This document shows, in pieces, positions 53,742 to 61,880 of a stretch of DNA of 64,000 nucleotides (its first letter is position 1; each line of letters begins with the position of its first letter). A program made the position numbers and the translations under genes. Source of the stretch: JAEUIE01 sp046350055. GTDB lineage: Bacteria; Planctomycetota; Planctomycetia; Gemmatales; HRBIN36. The notes under the pieces were generated by a model that was given only the letters and a program-made list of their open reading frames with translations, was not told the DNA's origin and did not search any database. The stretch lies in the NCBI GenBank assembly GCA_046350055.1, contig JAXMBC010000001.1:3720001-3784000 (forward strand). The letters are read 5' to 3'.

Positions 53742-53850
53742 GCATCCACCCTCGCAAGCCGCGGGCTACCTTCTCAGGCTGTTTACCATGGGGGCACAGT
53801 CCATATTCTCTTAAGATACAAGTAATCACCGCAAGTTGACGAGGCCGTGC

Positions 53851-55053
53851 ATGAAGCAGAAGTTGCAACAGTGGCTCAGCGACAAGTGCTTCCATTTCGT
53901 GCATGGCCGCAACCTCGTTTACAACACCTGCTGGGAAGACCCCGCCCTCGACCGCATCGCCCTGAACCTCTCGGCAAAGGACACCGTTCTCGTCATCACC
54001 TCCGCTGGCTGCAACGCGCTGGATTATCTCCTCGCCGGGGCAGGGCGGGTGCATGCCGTCGATATGAACTACCGGCAGAATGCCCTGCTGGAGATGAAGA
54101 AGGCTGCGATCAAGCAGCTCAGCTACGCCGACTTCTTCCAGATGTTTGGTCGGGGCAAACACCCCGAGATACGTCAGCTCTACAGCGAAAAGCTCCGTCC
54201 CGTGCTGCCTCGCTGGGCCCACCAGTTCTGGGACCGCCGTTTCAAGTTCTTCGCTGGCAAAGGATGGCGGAGCAGCTTCTACTTCCGGGGTACCGCTGGC
54301 ACATTTGCCCGCATGATCAACACCTATGTTGATCGTGTTGCCAAGGTGCGAGACGATCTCAATGCTCTTTTCGCCTGCGAAACTGTGGCCGAGCAAGACA
54401 AGGTCTACCACGAACGGCTCAAACCCCGGTTCTGGAAGAAGTTTATCAAGTGGGCTGTCCGCCGCGATGCCACACTGTCCCTCCTCGGCGTGCCCCGCCC
54501 TCAGCGGCTGCAAGTCGAACGCTACTACCCCGGCGGCATCGCCAAGTTCATTGAAGACAGCATGGAAGCAGTCTTCGCCAGGTTGCCGCTGAAGAACAAC
54601 TACTTCTGGCGCGTCTACCTTACCGGCGAATACACCAGCGAGTGCTGTCCGGAGTATTTGAAGGAAGAGAACTTCAACAGTTTGAAGTCAGGCCTTATCG
54701 ACCAGGTAACTACCCACACCACCACCGTGACGGCGTTCCTTAAAGAGAACGACGTTACCATCTCCCGCTTCGTCCTGCTCGATCACATGGACTGGCTCGC
54801 CTTCTTCAAACTGCCCTATCTTCGGGATGAGTGGCAGGCCATTGTCGATCGTGCCGCCCCGGAAACGAAGATCATCTACCGCTCGGGCGGCATGGAAGTC
54901 GACTATGTCGAGCCTCTCGAAGTTGATGTCAAGGGCACGGTGAAGCCAATGCGTGACCTGCTCCGCTTCCACCCGGAGATGGCGAAGGAACTCCACGTCA
55001 AGGATCGCGTCCACACCTATGGCAGCTTCTATATCGCGGATCTGGTGAAATGA
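53851..55053 (+). CDS. btaA: BtaA-like (DUF3419) S-adenosylmethionine:diacylglycerol 3-amino-3-carboxypropyltransferase
   Basis: 400 residues. The family adds the homoserine moiety from S-adenosylmethionine to diacylglycerol, the first step to the betaine lipid DGTS. VYNTCWEDPALDR, the AdoMet loop ITSAGCNALDYLLAG and VHAVDMNYRQNALLEMK, and the late RFVLLDHMDWLAF and YRSGGMEVDY are typical. Its stop overlaps the next start (ATGA), so it is coupled to btaB. The frame is open 5 codons further upstream from a TTG; the ATG was chosen. There is no recognisable Pho box. Betaine lipids spare phosphate in membranes. Confidence 0.87.
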   Translation: MKQKLQQWLSDKCFHFVHGRNLVYNTCWEDPALDRIALNLSAKDTVLVITSAGCNALDYLLAGAGRVHAVDMNYRQNALLEMKKAAIKQLSYADFFQMFGRGKHPEIRQLYSEKLRPVLPRWAHQFWDRRFKFFAGKGWRSSFYFRGTAGTFARMINTYVDRVAKVRDDLNALFACETVAEQDKVYHERLKPRFWKKFIKWAVRRDATLSLLGVPRPQRLQVERYYPGGIAKFIEDSMEAVFARLPLKNNYFWRVYLTGEYTSECCPEYLKEENFNSLKSGLIDQVTTHTTTVTAFLKENDVTISRFVLLDHMDWLAFFKLPYLRDEWQAIVDRAAPETKIIYRSGGMEVDYVEPLEVDVKGTVKPMRDLLRFHPEMAKELHVKDRVHTYGSFYIADLVK

Positions 55054-55784
55054 GCCTCTGGTCCGACCTCAAGGTCCTCTATCACCTGACCCTCTCGCCC
55101 GTCAAAGGCAAATCCCATCAGGATCGCCTGGAGAGTTTCTACGGCGGGCAGGCCCATGCCTATGACAGCTTCCGCAAGCGCTTGCTCCAGGGCCGCGAGC
55201 AACTCTACTCCAGCATCCCTGTTCCCACCGACGGCATCTGGGTTGATGTCGGCGGCGGCACCGGTTCCAACCTTGAATACCTTGGCGACAGCATCAAGCA
55301 ACTCAAGCTCGCCTATGTCGTTGATCTCACTCCATCGTTATTGAAGGTGGCAGATGAGCGCATCCAGCAGCGGGGCTGGACCAATGTCAAGACACTGCAT
55401 GCCGATGCAACCACACTTGTTCTTCCTGATCAGCATCAAGCTGATGTCGTCACCTTCTCGTACTCGTTGACGATGATCCCCGACTGGTTTGCTGCCATCG
55501 ATGCCGCCTGGCGGATGCTCAAACCGGGTGGCCTCATTGGCGTCGTCGACTTCTACGTCAGCCGTAAGTGGGCCGAGCAGCCTCGGGCCCGGCATGCGTG
55601 GTCAACCCGCCATTTCTGGCGCACCTGGTTCGACGCCGACAACGTCTTCCCCAACCCCGATCATCTCCCATATCTGGAACGCCGCTTCCATACCGTGAGT
55701 GTCGATGAAGCCCGGGCCAAGCTTCCCTATATGCCAATCGTCCGCATGCCCTACTACCGCTTCGTAGGTAAGAAACCGGGCTGA
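55050..55784 (+). CDS. btaB: BtaB-like betaine-lipid N-methyltransferase
   Basis: 244 residues, class I AdoMet methyltransferase. Motif I is DVGGGTGSNLEYLG, the acidic second strand is VVDLTPSLLKVAD, the DATTL motif is ADATTLVLP and LKPGGLIGVVDFY follows. It is translationally coupled to btaA by a 4-base overlap. In the BtaA/BtaB pair it would add three methyl groups to the homoserine nitrogen. A free ubiquinone-type methyltransferase would look similar, but the context favours BtaB. Confidence 0.85.
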   Translation: MSLWSDLKVLYHLTLSPVKGKSHQDRLESFYGGQAHAYDSFRKRLLQGREQLYSSIPVPTDGIWVDVGGGTGSNLEYLGDSIKQLKLAYVVDLTPSLLKVADERIQQRGWTNVKTLHADATTLVLPDQHQADVVTFSYSLTMIPDWFAAIDAAWRMLKPGGLIGVVDFYVSRKWAEQPRARHAWSTRHFWRTWFDADNVFPNPDHLPYLERRFHTVSVDEARAKLPYMPIVRMPYYRFVGKKPG

Positions 55785-55803
55785 TTCGTTAAAGGCTTGC
55801 ACG

Positions 55804-56988
55804 ATGAAGGTTGCCATTCTCGGGTGTGGTTACGTTGCTGACATGTACCTGGCTACTCGCCAGGCCCATGCCGTGCTCGACTTTCACGCCGCTTTTGATC
55901 GTCAACCCGACCGTCTCGCCGCCTTCACCAAGTTTCATCAACTCAAAGCCTATGCCAGCTTCGACGAACTCCTAGCCGACGCGCAAATCGAGCTGGTGCT
56001 GAACCTGACCAACCCCCGCAGCCACTACGAAACCACGAAAGCATGTCTCAAAGCGGGCAAGCATGTCTATTCCGAAAAGCCCCTGGCCATGCAGCTTGAT
56101 CATGCTCAGGAACTGGCGAGCCTGGCGAAAGAAAAGGGCCTCAGCCTTTCCGCAGCCCCGTGCAGCCTGCTCAGCGAAACAGCTCAGACCTTGTGGAAGG
56201 GCGTTCACGAGAAGGTGATGGGGCCAATCCGCCTCGTCTACGCCGCCTTCGACGATGGTATGGTGCATCGTTTCAATCCCACCCGTTGGACCAGTGCCTC
56301 CGGCGCCCACTGGCCTGCCCAGGATGAATTCGAAGTCGGCTGCACTTTCGAACACGCCGGCTACGTCCTTACCTGGCTGGCTGCTTGGTTCGGCCCCGCC
56401 CGCCGTGTGCATGCATATTCCACCACCTGCATCCCCGACAAAGGCTTGCCGGTAGGCAGCATGGCTCCCGACTTCACCGTCGGCGTCATCGAATACGACA
56501 ACAACATCGTTGCCCGGGTCACCTGCAGCATCGTCGCTCCGATCGACAAGTCGATCTCCATCATCGGCGACAACGGCACCCTCTACACCAAATACGTCCG
56601 CAACGATGGAGCACCCGTCTACTTCAGCAAGACGCCTTACAATAAGGTGAGCCACGCCATCGGTACTCGGCTCGAGAACTTCCGCATCAAACTCGAGCAT
56701 TTCCTACGATTACCCTTTTCTCTCTCCGGTCTGCGTTACGAGAAGAAGTACCCCTATGCCCGTCGTCCGGTCTTCCGCCGTTCCGGTGGCACCAAACTGG
56801 CCGACTTCCTCCGTGGCCCCGCGGAACAGGTCGAAGCCATCAGGGATAAGCGTCCCTGCCGTCTCTCCGCCGAACTCGGAGTTCACATTGTGGAGCTGAT
56901 CGAGACCCTGCAATACCCCGACCGCTTCCCACGCCCCTGTACGCTGACGACGACTTTCGAGCCAATAGCTCCACTGTCTTGGAAATAA
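55804..56988 (+). CDS. Gfo/Idh/MocA-family oxidoreductase
   Basis: 394 residues. N-terminal Rossmann fold (MKVAILGCGYVADMY) and the motif EKPLAMQ (Lys-Pro) characteristic of the family, then the alpha/beta substrate domain with GCTFEHAGYVLTWLAAWFG. NAD(P)-dependent oxidation of a sugar or cyclitol is likely; the substrate is unknown. It starts 20 bases after btaB and is in line with the operon, so it may act on the same lipid or a headgroup precursor (inference). Confidence 0.9.
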   Translation: MKVAILGCGYVADMYLATRQAHAVLDFHAAFDRQPDRLAAFTKFHQLKAYASFDELLADAQIELVLNLTNPRSHYETTKACLKAGKHVYSEKPLAMQLDHAQELASLAKEKGLSLSAAPCSLLSETAQTLWKGVHEKVMGPIRLVYAAFDDGMVHRFNPTRWTSASGAHWPAQDEFEVGCTFEHAGYVLTWLAAWFGPARRVHAYSTTCIPDKGLPVGSMAPDFTVGVIEYDNNIVARVTCSIVAPIDKSISIIGDNGTLYTKYVRNDGAPVYFSKTPYNKVSHAIGTRLENFRIKLEHFLRLPFSLSGLRYEKKYPYARRPVFRRSGGTKLADFLRGPAEQVEAIRDKRPCRLSAELGVHIVELIETLQYPDRFPRPCTLTTTFEPIAPLSWK

Positions 56989-57004
56989 TGTTACCAAGAC
57001 AGCC

Positions 57005-58156
57005 TCAAGGCGCAATCCCGCTTCGCTCGGCCTGAAGCAGCCGCAACGCCTGCAACGGCAGCGGAATCAGCAACGAACTCCGATTGTGATTGATCTGATA
57101 CTGCGGCGAGAGCACATTCACCAGCAGACACACACACAGCAGTTGCGTCGTCAGACGTGGGCTCTGGCGATATAAGAGCACCACTGCCAGCAGCATCGCC
57201 GGAAAGGCCAGGCTTGCCACCCGGCTGACATCCTCCACCAGCAGACTGTGTCCTACTGCCACCACCAGTCCACCGAGCAGCCAGGTGCGGAACCACTGTT
57301 CTTTACGCCGACTCCACCACAGCATAATGATCAGCAGCCATCCGGCCCGCAACGCAAACCACAGCCCCGCCGGTGCGTACATGATCTGCTTGAGAAAGAC
57401 GTCCCCCTTGAGGATCGATTGGATAAATCCAGTCTGCTCCTTGAACCCGTAATAGTTCAGCTTCTCCGACGGCACATCCAGCCGATGGATGCCATAGTAG
57501 GTAGCGGCGTAGCAAAGTGCTGCAAGAGCTACGCAAATCAGGCGTCGCATCAGCAACTGTCGTCGCTCCTCGGGAGCATCTTCGAAATAGAACCAGAGCA
57601 AGAGTAGCGGTACTGTCGTGATACATCGCTCATCTGCAAGCATGCCCACGTAGAGCACAGGCCCCATGAGCCACCATTGCTTCCGCAAGAGTAGGCACGC
57701 AACGATGGCTGCGTTCGACCAGGTATCCTGAAACGTCGGCCAACTGGTGGTAGTCGTCACCGCCAGTGTGGTTGCCAGCAGGAGTGTGGTCATCGCTGCC
57801 TGTTTCCAGGGCAGCATCTGTCGCAGGAGAACCAACGTGAGCAGGATGAATAGGTACGATCCGGAATAGATGAGAATGAGGTAGCCGTTGCCACGTAGTT
57901 GCAACGGCCACGCCAGGAGCGGTACGAGCAGTCGATGTCTCACCGTCGGCTCGCTGAGTTGCTCCGTGGTAAACGGATTCTCGCAAAGCACCACCATGGT
58001 CTGGTAGCGAACATATCGTTCCAGTTTTTCCTGCAGCGGATAGGGATAAAGCAGAAAGCTAATAACTTGAATCGCAAGAGCAACCAGCAAAAGCGTGGCT
58101 ACGCCACCGAGTCGGGTTTCCAGGCGGTCGAGCCAGCAGTTACGTTCAATAGGCAT
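57005..58156 (-). CDS. Multi-pass membrane protein of unknown function
   Basis: 383 residues with about ten hydrophobic segments (VATLLLVALAIQVISFLLYP, LILIYSGSYLFILLTLVLL and others). Charged loops near the start hold FTTEQLSEPTVRHRLLVPLL, and DTWSNAAIVACLLLR and DERCITTVPLLL follow. The layout resembles GT-C-like polytopic proteins, but no DxD/DxE signature is clear. It is convergent with the oxidoreductase gene. Confidence 0.65.
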   Translation of the reverse strand: MPIERNCWLDRLETRLGGVATLLLVALAIQVISFLLYPYPLQEKLERYVRYQTMVVLCENPFTTEQLSEPTVRHRLLVPLLAWPLQLRGNGYLILIYSGSYLFILLTLVLLRQMLPWKQAAMTTLLLATTLAVTTTTSWPTFQDTWSNAAIVACLLLRKQWWLMGPVLYVGMLADERCITTVPLLLLWFYFEDAPEERRQLLMRRLICVALAALCYAATYYGIHRLDVPSEKLNYYGFKEQTGFIQSILKGDVFLKQIMYAPAGLWFALRAGWLLIIMLWWSRRKEQWFRTWLLGGLVVAVGHSLLVEDVSRVASLAFPAMLLAVVLLYRQSPRLTTQLLCVCLLVNVLSPQYQINHNRSSLLIPLPLQALRLLQAERSGIAP

Positions 58157-58201
58157 GCATACAACATAAGTCGCTTATGTTAGACATGCAACCTCACCCA
58201 C

Positions 58202-58978
58202 TCACTCCCGAAACGTCGATGCTCCCGTGGGCCAGCTCTCCGTCGGCTCCCAGCCGACCAGCCGCTTCGCGGGTTCAAGATCAAACCGCACGGTATGTGG
58301 AGGCTTGCTGGTCACATACAGCACATCGAACGCTCCGACCGGCCGCTCGGCCTGTACGCAACAGGCGAAGAACCGTCCTGCATCGCCCGGGCTGAGGTAC
58401 ACGTCCTGATCGCGCTCATTCGATGAGATGAGCTTTACCTGCCCTGCATCCCGCGGACAGAACCCCAGCCGCACCGCGATCACGCTGAAAAACTTCTGCT
58501 TGGCATACGCCTCGCCAATCGATTCCAGAAACACTTTGGTACAGGCGTACCACCAGCGTGGCGTCAGCTTCGCATCCACGGTGATAGGGTAGGGGCCATC
58601 AAATGACTGATCCCACACCACCTGCCCACTGCTTGCCAGGATCACCTTTTTCACCCCCGCCACTCGGGCCGCCTCCAGAATATGGTACGTCGGCACCAGG
58701 TTGTTCGGCACCAGTTGGCTGAGGAAGTTGTCCCCTGCTTCCGGAGGTAACGGCCACACCGGATCATCGGGCGTGGCAGCCAGGTGAATCACTGCATCGA
58801 CACCCTGCATCAGCGTGCGCAGCAGCGTCGGGTTCTGTAGCGTATCTACAATTGCCGTCGGCAACCCCGGAGTTGGCCTGCTATCCAGCCCAATCACCCG
58901 ATGGCCCTGCACTACCAGTTCCGCGATTGCCGCCTGCCCCAACCGTCCCGCTGAACCAGTGACCAATACTGTTGCCAT
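58202..58978 (-). CDS. NAD(P)-dependent epimerase/dehydratase (extended SDR)
   Basis: 258 residues. The N-terminal nucleotide motif is GSAGRLG (about 6-12), VIHLAA follows, and the catalytic WWYACTKVF gives Tyr and Lys. LEAARVAGVKKVILASSGQVV is a typical extended-SDR strand. It lies in the family of UDP-sugar epimerases and uronate dehydrogenases; the substrate is unknown. The Met at 58978 begins the Rossmann fold; five codons upstream are probably not used. Confidence 0.88.
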   Translation of the reverse strand: MATVLVTGSAGRLGQAAIAELVVQGHRVIGLDSRPTPGLPTAIVDTLQNPTLLRTLMQGVDAVIHLAATPDDPVWPLPPEAGDNFLSQLVPNNLVPTYHILEAARVAGVKKVILASSGQVVWDQSFDGPYPITVDAKLTPRWWYACTKVFLESIGEAYAKQKFFSVIAVRLGFCPRDAGQVKLISSNERDQDVYLSPGDAGRFFACCVQAERPVGAFDVLYVTSKPPHTVRFDLEPAKRLVGWEPTESWPTGASTFRE

Positions 58979-59156
58979 GAAAGTGTCCCGCATAATATCT
59001 TTGTTATTCTATGGAGCAGGTATCGCGGAATAATCACCCTGCAACCGCACCCCAATATGGAGACTGCATGCCGCCTGGACGACTCTGCTTTGAAGTGTCC
59101 AATAGAATAGTGTGCAGGAGAACCGGAAACGACTCCTGCATCGAAAGGGCAGCCAT

Positions 59157-60722
59157 ATGGTACATTGTTCCTACCTGAGTCGAATCGTAACGCTTGCATT
59201 CCTTCTGGGCTGTTTTCCACTTGGTCAGGTTTGCGGGCAACAGGACCTGTCGCCCATTTCCTACTCGATCAAATTTCCCGATCTGGAAAAGCACAAAGCT
59301 GAAATCACTGCCATTATCCCCACAGATAAAAGTCCATCCATTGAACTGATGATGCCGATCTGGTCGCCGGGTTTCTACCGGGTGGAAAACTACGCCAACC
59401 AGGTGGAGAACTTCACCGCCAGCACGTCGGAGGGAACCAGACTCAACGTGGAACAATCTCGCAAGAACCGATGGAAGATCCAGACCAATGGTGCGCCCGT
59501 GGTCACCATCTCATATCTGCTGCACTGCAATGCCCGATTCGTCACGAAGAACTGGGTGGGAGACGACTACGCTGTACTCAACGGTCCTGCAACTTTCATT
59601 ACCCTGGCCGACAACAAGCAGCGGCCTCATGAGGTCAAATTCGAACTGCCAGCCAAATGGAAGCAGACGATGACTGGCCTGACTGCTCATGCTGATGGAA
59701 CATCTCATCATTATCGAGCAATGGACTACGACATTCTCGCCGATTCCCCCATCGTTGCCGGTAACCTGACTGTCCATGATTTTGCAGTGGAAGGTAGTAG
59801 GCATTTCCTGGTAGCCTTCGGTGATGTTACACATTGGGATGGCGAACGGGCAAAGGTCGAAATCGAGAAGATTGTTCGAGAACATCACCGCTTCTGGAAG
59901 CAGTTACCCTTTCAGAAGTATGTCTTTCTCTTTGCCCTGAAGCAGGGAGGCGGCGGGCTGGAGCATTTGAATTCGACCTACATTACCGTCAGCCCCACTA
60001 GCATGCGGCCGGGCCGGGAGAATCTCTCCTGGTTGAGCCTGGTCTGCCATGAGTATTTCCATGCCTTCAACGTCAAACGCCTGCGTCCCTTCGAACTGGG
60101 ACCATTTGATTACGAGAAAGAAGCTCGCACCAGTGGCCTGTGGGTAGCAGAAGGTTTGACCTCGTACTTCGGCGATCTCCTCGTGTGTCGGGCCGGACTT
60201 TCCAAACAGGAAAACTACCTGGGACAATTGACCGGCCATATCAACCAGTTGCAGAATAACCCAGGCCGGCTGGAGCAGACCCTGGCACAGGCATCTACCG
60301 ATGTCTGGACGACCAGCATGTCGGGCGTGGGTGGCAACAACAAGACGGTGAGCTACTATGTGAAAGGTCCTGTCGTCGGCTTCCTTCTAGATGCTCATAT
60401 CCGCAAGACGACCAATGGCGTCAAATCTCTCGATGATGTAATGCGCCTGGCGTATGACCGTTACTCTGGCTCCAAAGGCTTCACCGAGGATCAATTCCGC
60501 GAGACAGCAGAGGAAATAGCCGGCCATGATCTGAAAGAGTGGTTTCGCCGTGCCCTCCACACCACTGAAGAGCTTGATTATGCAGAAGCCCTGGAATGGT
60601 ATGGCCTGCAGTTCACTACACCAGACCCGAACAAGCCCAACCAGAAGTGGAAACTCGCACCAGTGGATAAACCAACCACGGAGCAGATGGCTCATATTAA
60701 GAGCTGGCTGGGGCAGAGATAA
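59157..60722 (+). CDS. Secreted M61-family metallopeptidase without PDZ domain
   Basis: 521 residues. A signal peptide (YLSRIVTLAFLLGCFPLG) precedes an M61 glycyl-aminopeptidase-like protein. GGGLEHLNS (near 265) and the zinc motif HEYFHAFNVKRLRP (near 297), then WVAEGLTSYFGDL with the third ligand Glu, are present. The family usually ends with a PDZ domain, but the protein stops soon after the catalytic domain (KPTTEQMAHIKSWLGQ). The Met at 59157 begins the signal; the frame upstream is not protein-like. Its last 26 bases overlap the convergent gene. Confidence 0.88.
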   Translation: MVHCSYLSRIVTLAFLLGCFPLGQVCGQQDLSPISYSIKFPDLEKHKAEITAIIPTDKSPSIELMMPIWSPGFYRVENYANQVENFTASTSEGTRLNVEQSRKNRWKIQTNGAPVVTISYLLHCNARFVTKNWVGDDYAVLNGPATFITLADNKQRPHEVKFELPAKWKQTMTGLTAHADGTSHHYRAMDYDILADSPIVAGNLTVHDFAVEGSRHFLVAFGDVTHWDGERAKVEIEKIVREHHRFWKQLPFQKYVFLFALKQGGGGLEHLNSTYITVSPTSMRPGRENLSWLSLVCHEYFHAFNVKRLRPFELGPFDYEKEARTSGLWVAEGLTSYFGDLLVCRAGLSKQENYLGQLTGHINQLQNNPGRLEQTLAQASTDVWTTSMSGVGGNNKTVSYYVKGPVVGFLLDAHIRKTTNGVKSLDDVMRLAYDRYSGSKGFTEDQFRETAEEIAGHDLKEWFRRALHTTEELDYAEALEWYGLQFTTPDPNKPNQKWKLAPVDKPTTEQMAHIKSWLGQR

Positions 60723-61824
60723 CAGGCGAGCTGATGTCCATTTGCCTCATTGAAATGCAACTTATACCTAACCCCAACCACGCTACGCCCCAATATGCTG
60801 CTTCGTTCCATTCCAGCAGCTTTCCTGCCACCAGCAGCCCGATGATCCCCGCCCAGCCTAGCATCACCAGCCGGGCGTAAGGTCTCTCGGAAATCACATA
60901 TCCCACACCGGCAAGAAACAGAGGCAGCATCAGCACCAGATCGAACGAAAAGCCATAGGGCACCACCGCCATTGCTACTGTCGCCACAACTGCTAGCCGC
61001 AGCACGATCTTGTTTGCCGTCGTTATGCCACCAAGAACTACAGCAGCGAGTAACAACACACCCCAGACGAGATACGCTGCCGGGTGAACCCAAGGTCCTA
61101 CGTCTTGCCAGGCACTGTTCCATGTAGCAGTGCTGAAAGCTGCCGCGGGGGTCCCGGTCTGCATGGCAGTGACATAGTCGTACCAGATCGTAGGCCGCAA
61201 CGCCACCGTGAAGCCGGTCACAAGCAGCAGTGCCGTGACAAAAACCAGCAGCGACCGCCAGTCGCGTCCCCGAAGCCAGTAGCCCAGAATAAACAGTCCC
61301 GGCATCAGCCCCAGGTGAGGCTTGATGATCAGCAACACCAGGCATACGCATGCCAGCCGGGGCTGCCGCTGATTGACAAACCACAGCCAGCCCGTCAGCC
61401 CCGTCAGTGGCCAGACCGTGTTCTGCCCCACTCCCAGCATCATCAAGGTTGGCAACCATAGGGGCAGCACCAGCAGGGCTATCCAGCCTTGTTGTGGTCG
61501 CCCGGGAAACAGCATCCACCACCACGCCACCGCACACAATGCCAGCAAGGCTGCCTGAAGCGTGATATTAACGACAATTGCTGTGTTGAATGGCAGCACA
61601 ATCAAGGGCAGGGCAGGCAGTATGGCCCAGGGCGGCGCGAACGTCTCTAACGGTTCCAGTCGCCCCAACTCCATCTGCAACGCGCCAGCAACGGTTCGGT
61701 CATACGGATTCCGCCCCTCCATCAGCAGCTTCGCTCCGGCATAGTACTGGACGAAATCGTTCCCACCCCAAGGCACGCGTGGCGGTTCGTTTAGCAACAA
61801 AGTGATGGAAAGGATGGTCAGCAT
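60697..61824 (-). CDS. DUF2029/GT87-type membrane glycosyltransferase
   Basis: 375 residues with about nine membrane helices. The early loop NDFVQYYAGAKLLMEGRNPYD is the typical entry of the GT87 (DUF2029) mannosyltransferase-like group, with FAPPWAILPALPL after it. LIIKPHLGLMPGLFILGYWLRG is also family-like. It is expected to use polyprenyl-phosphate sugars. The ends overlap by 26 bases with the M61 gene. It is upstream of no close partner. Confidence 0.82.
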   Translation of the reverse strand: MLTILSITLLLNEPPRVPWGGNDFVQYYAGAKLLMEGRNPYDRTVAGALQMELGRLEPLETFAPPWAILPALPLIVLPFNTAIVVNITLQAALLALCAVAWWWMLFPGRPQQGWIALLVLPLWLPTLMMLGVGQNTVWPLTGLTGWLWFVNQRQPRLACVCLVLLIIKPHLGLMPGLFILGYWLRGRDWRSLLVFVTALLLVTGFTVALRPTIWYDYVTAMQTGTPAAAFSTATWNSAWQDVGPWVHPAAYLVWGVLLLAAVVLGGITTANKIVLRLAVVATVAMAVVPYGFSFDLVLMLPLFLAGVGYVISERPYARLVMLGWAGIIGLLVAGKLLEWNEAAYWGVAWLGLGISCISMRQMDISSPVISAPASS

Positions 61825-61880
61825 GCTGATGAATTTGGTCTCTGTGTGACCTCAGCGGTATTCTCTCAGTTCCTCTGCGG

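Noticed and set aside
53742..53850. Pho box before btaA
   Set aside because: A CTGTTTACCAT stretch was considered, but no tandem CTGTCAT-like repeats are present.
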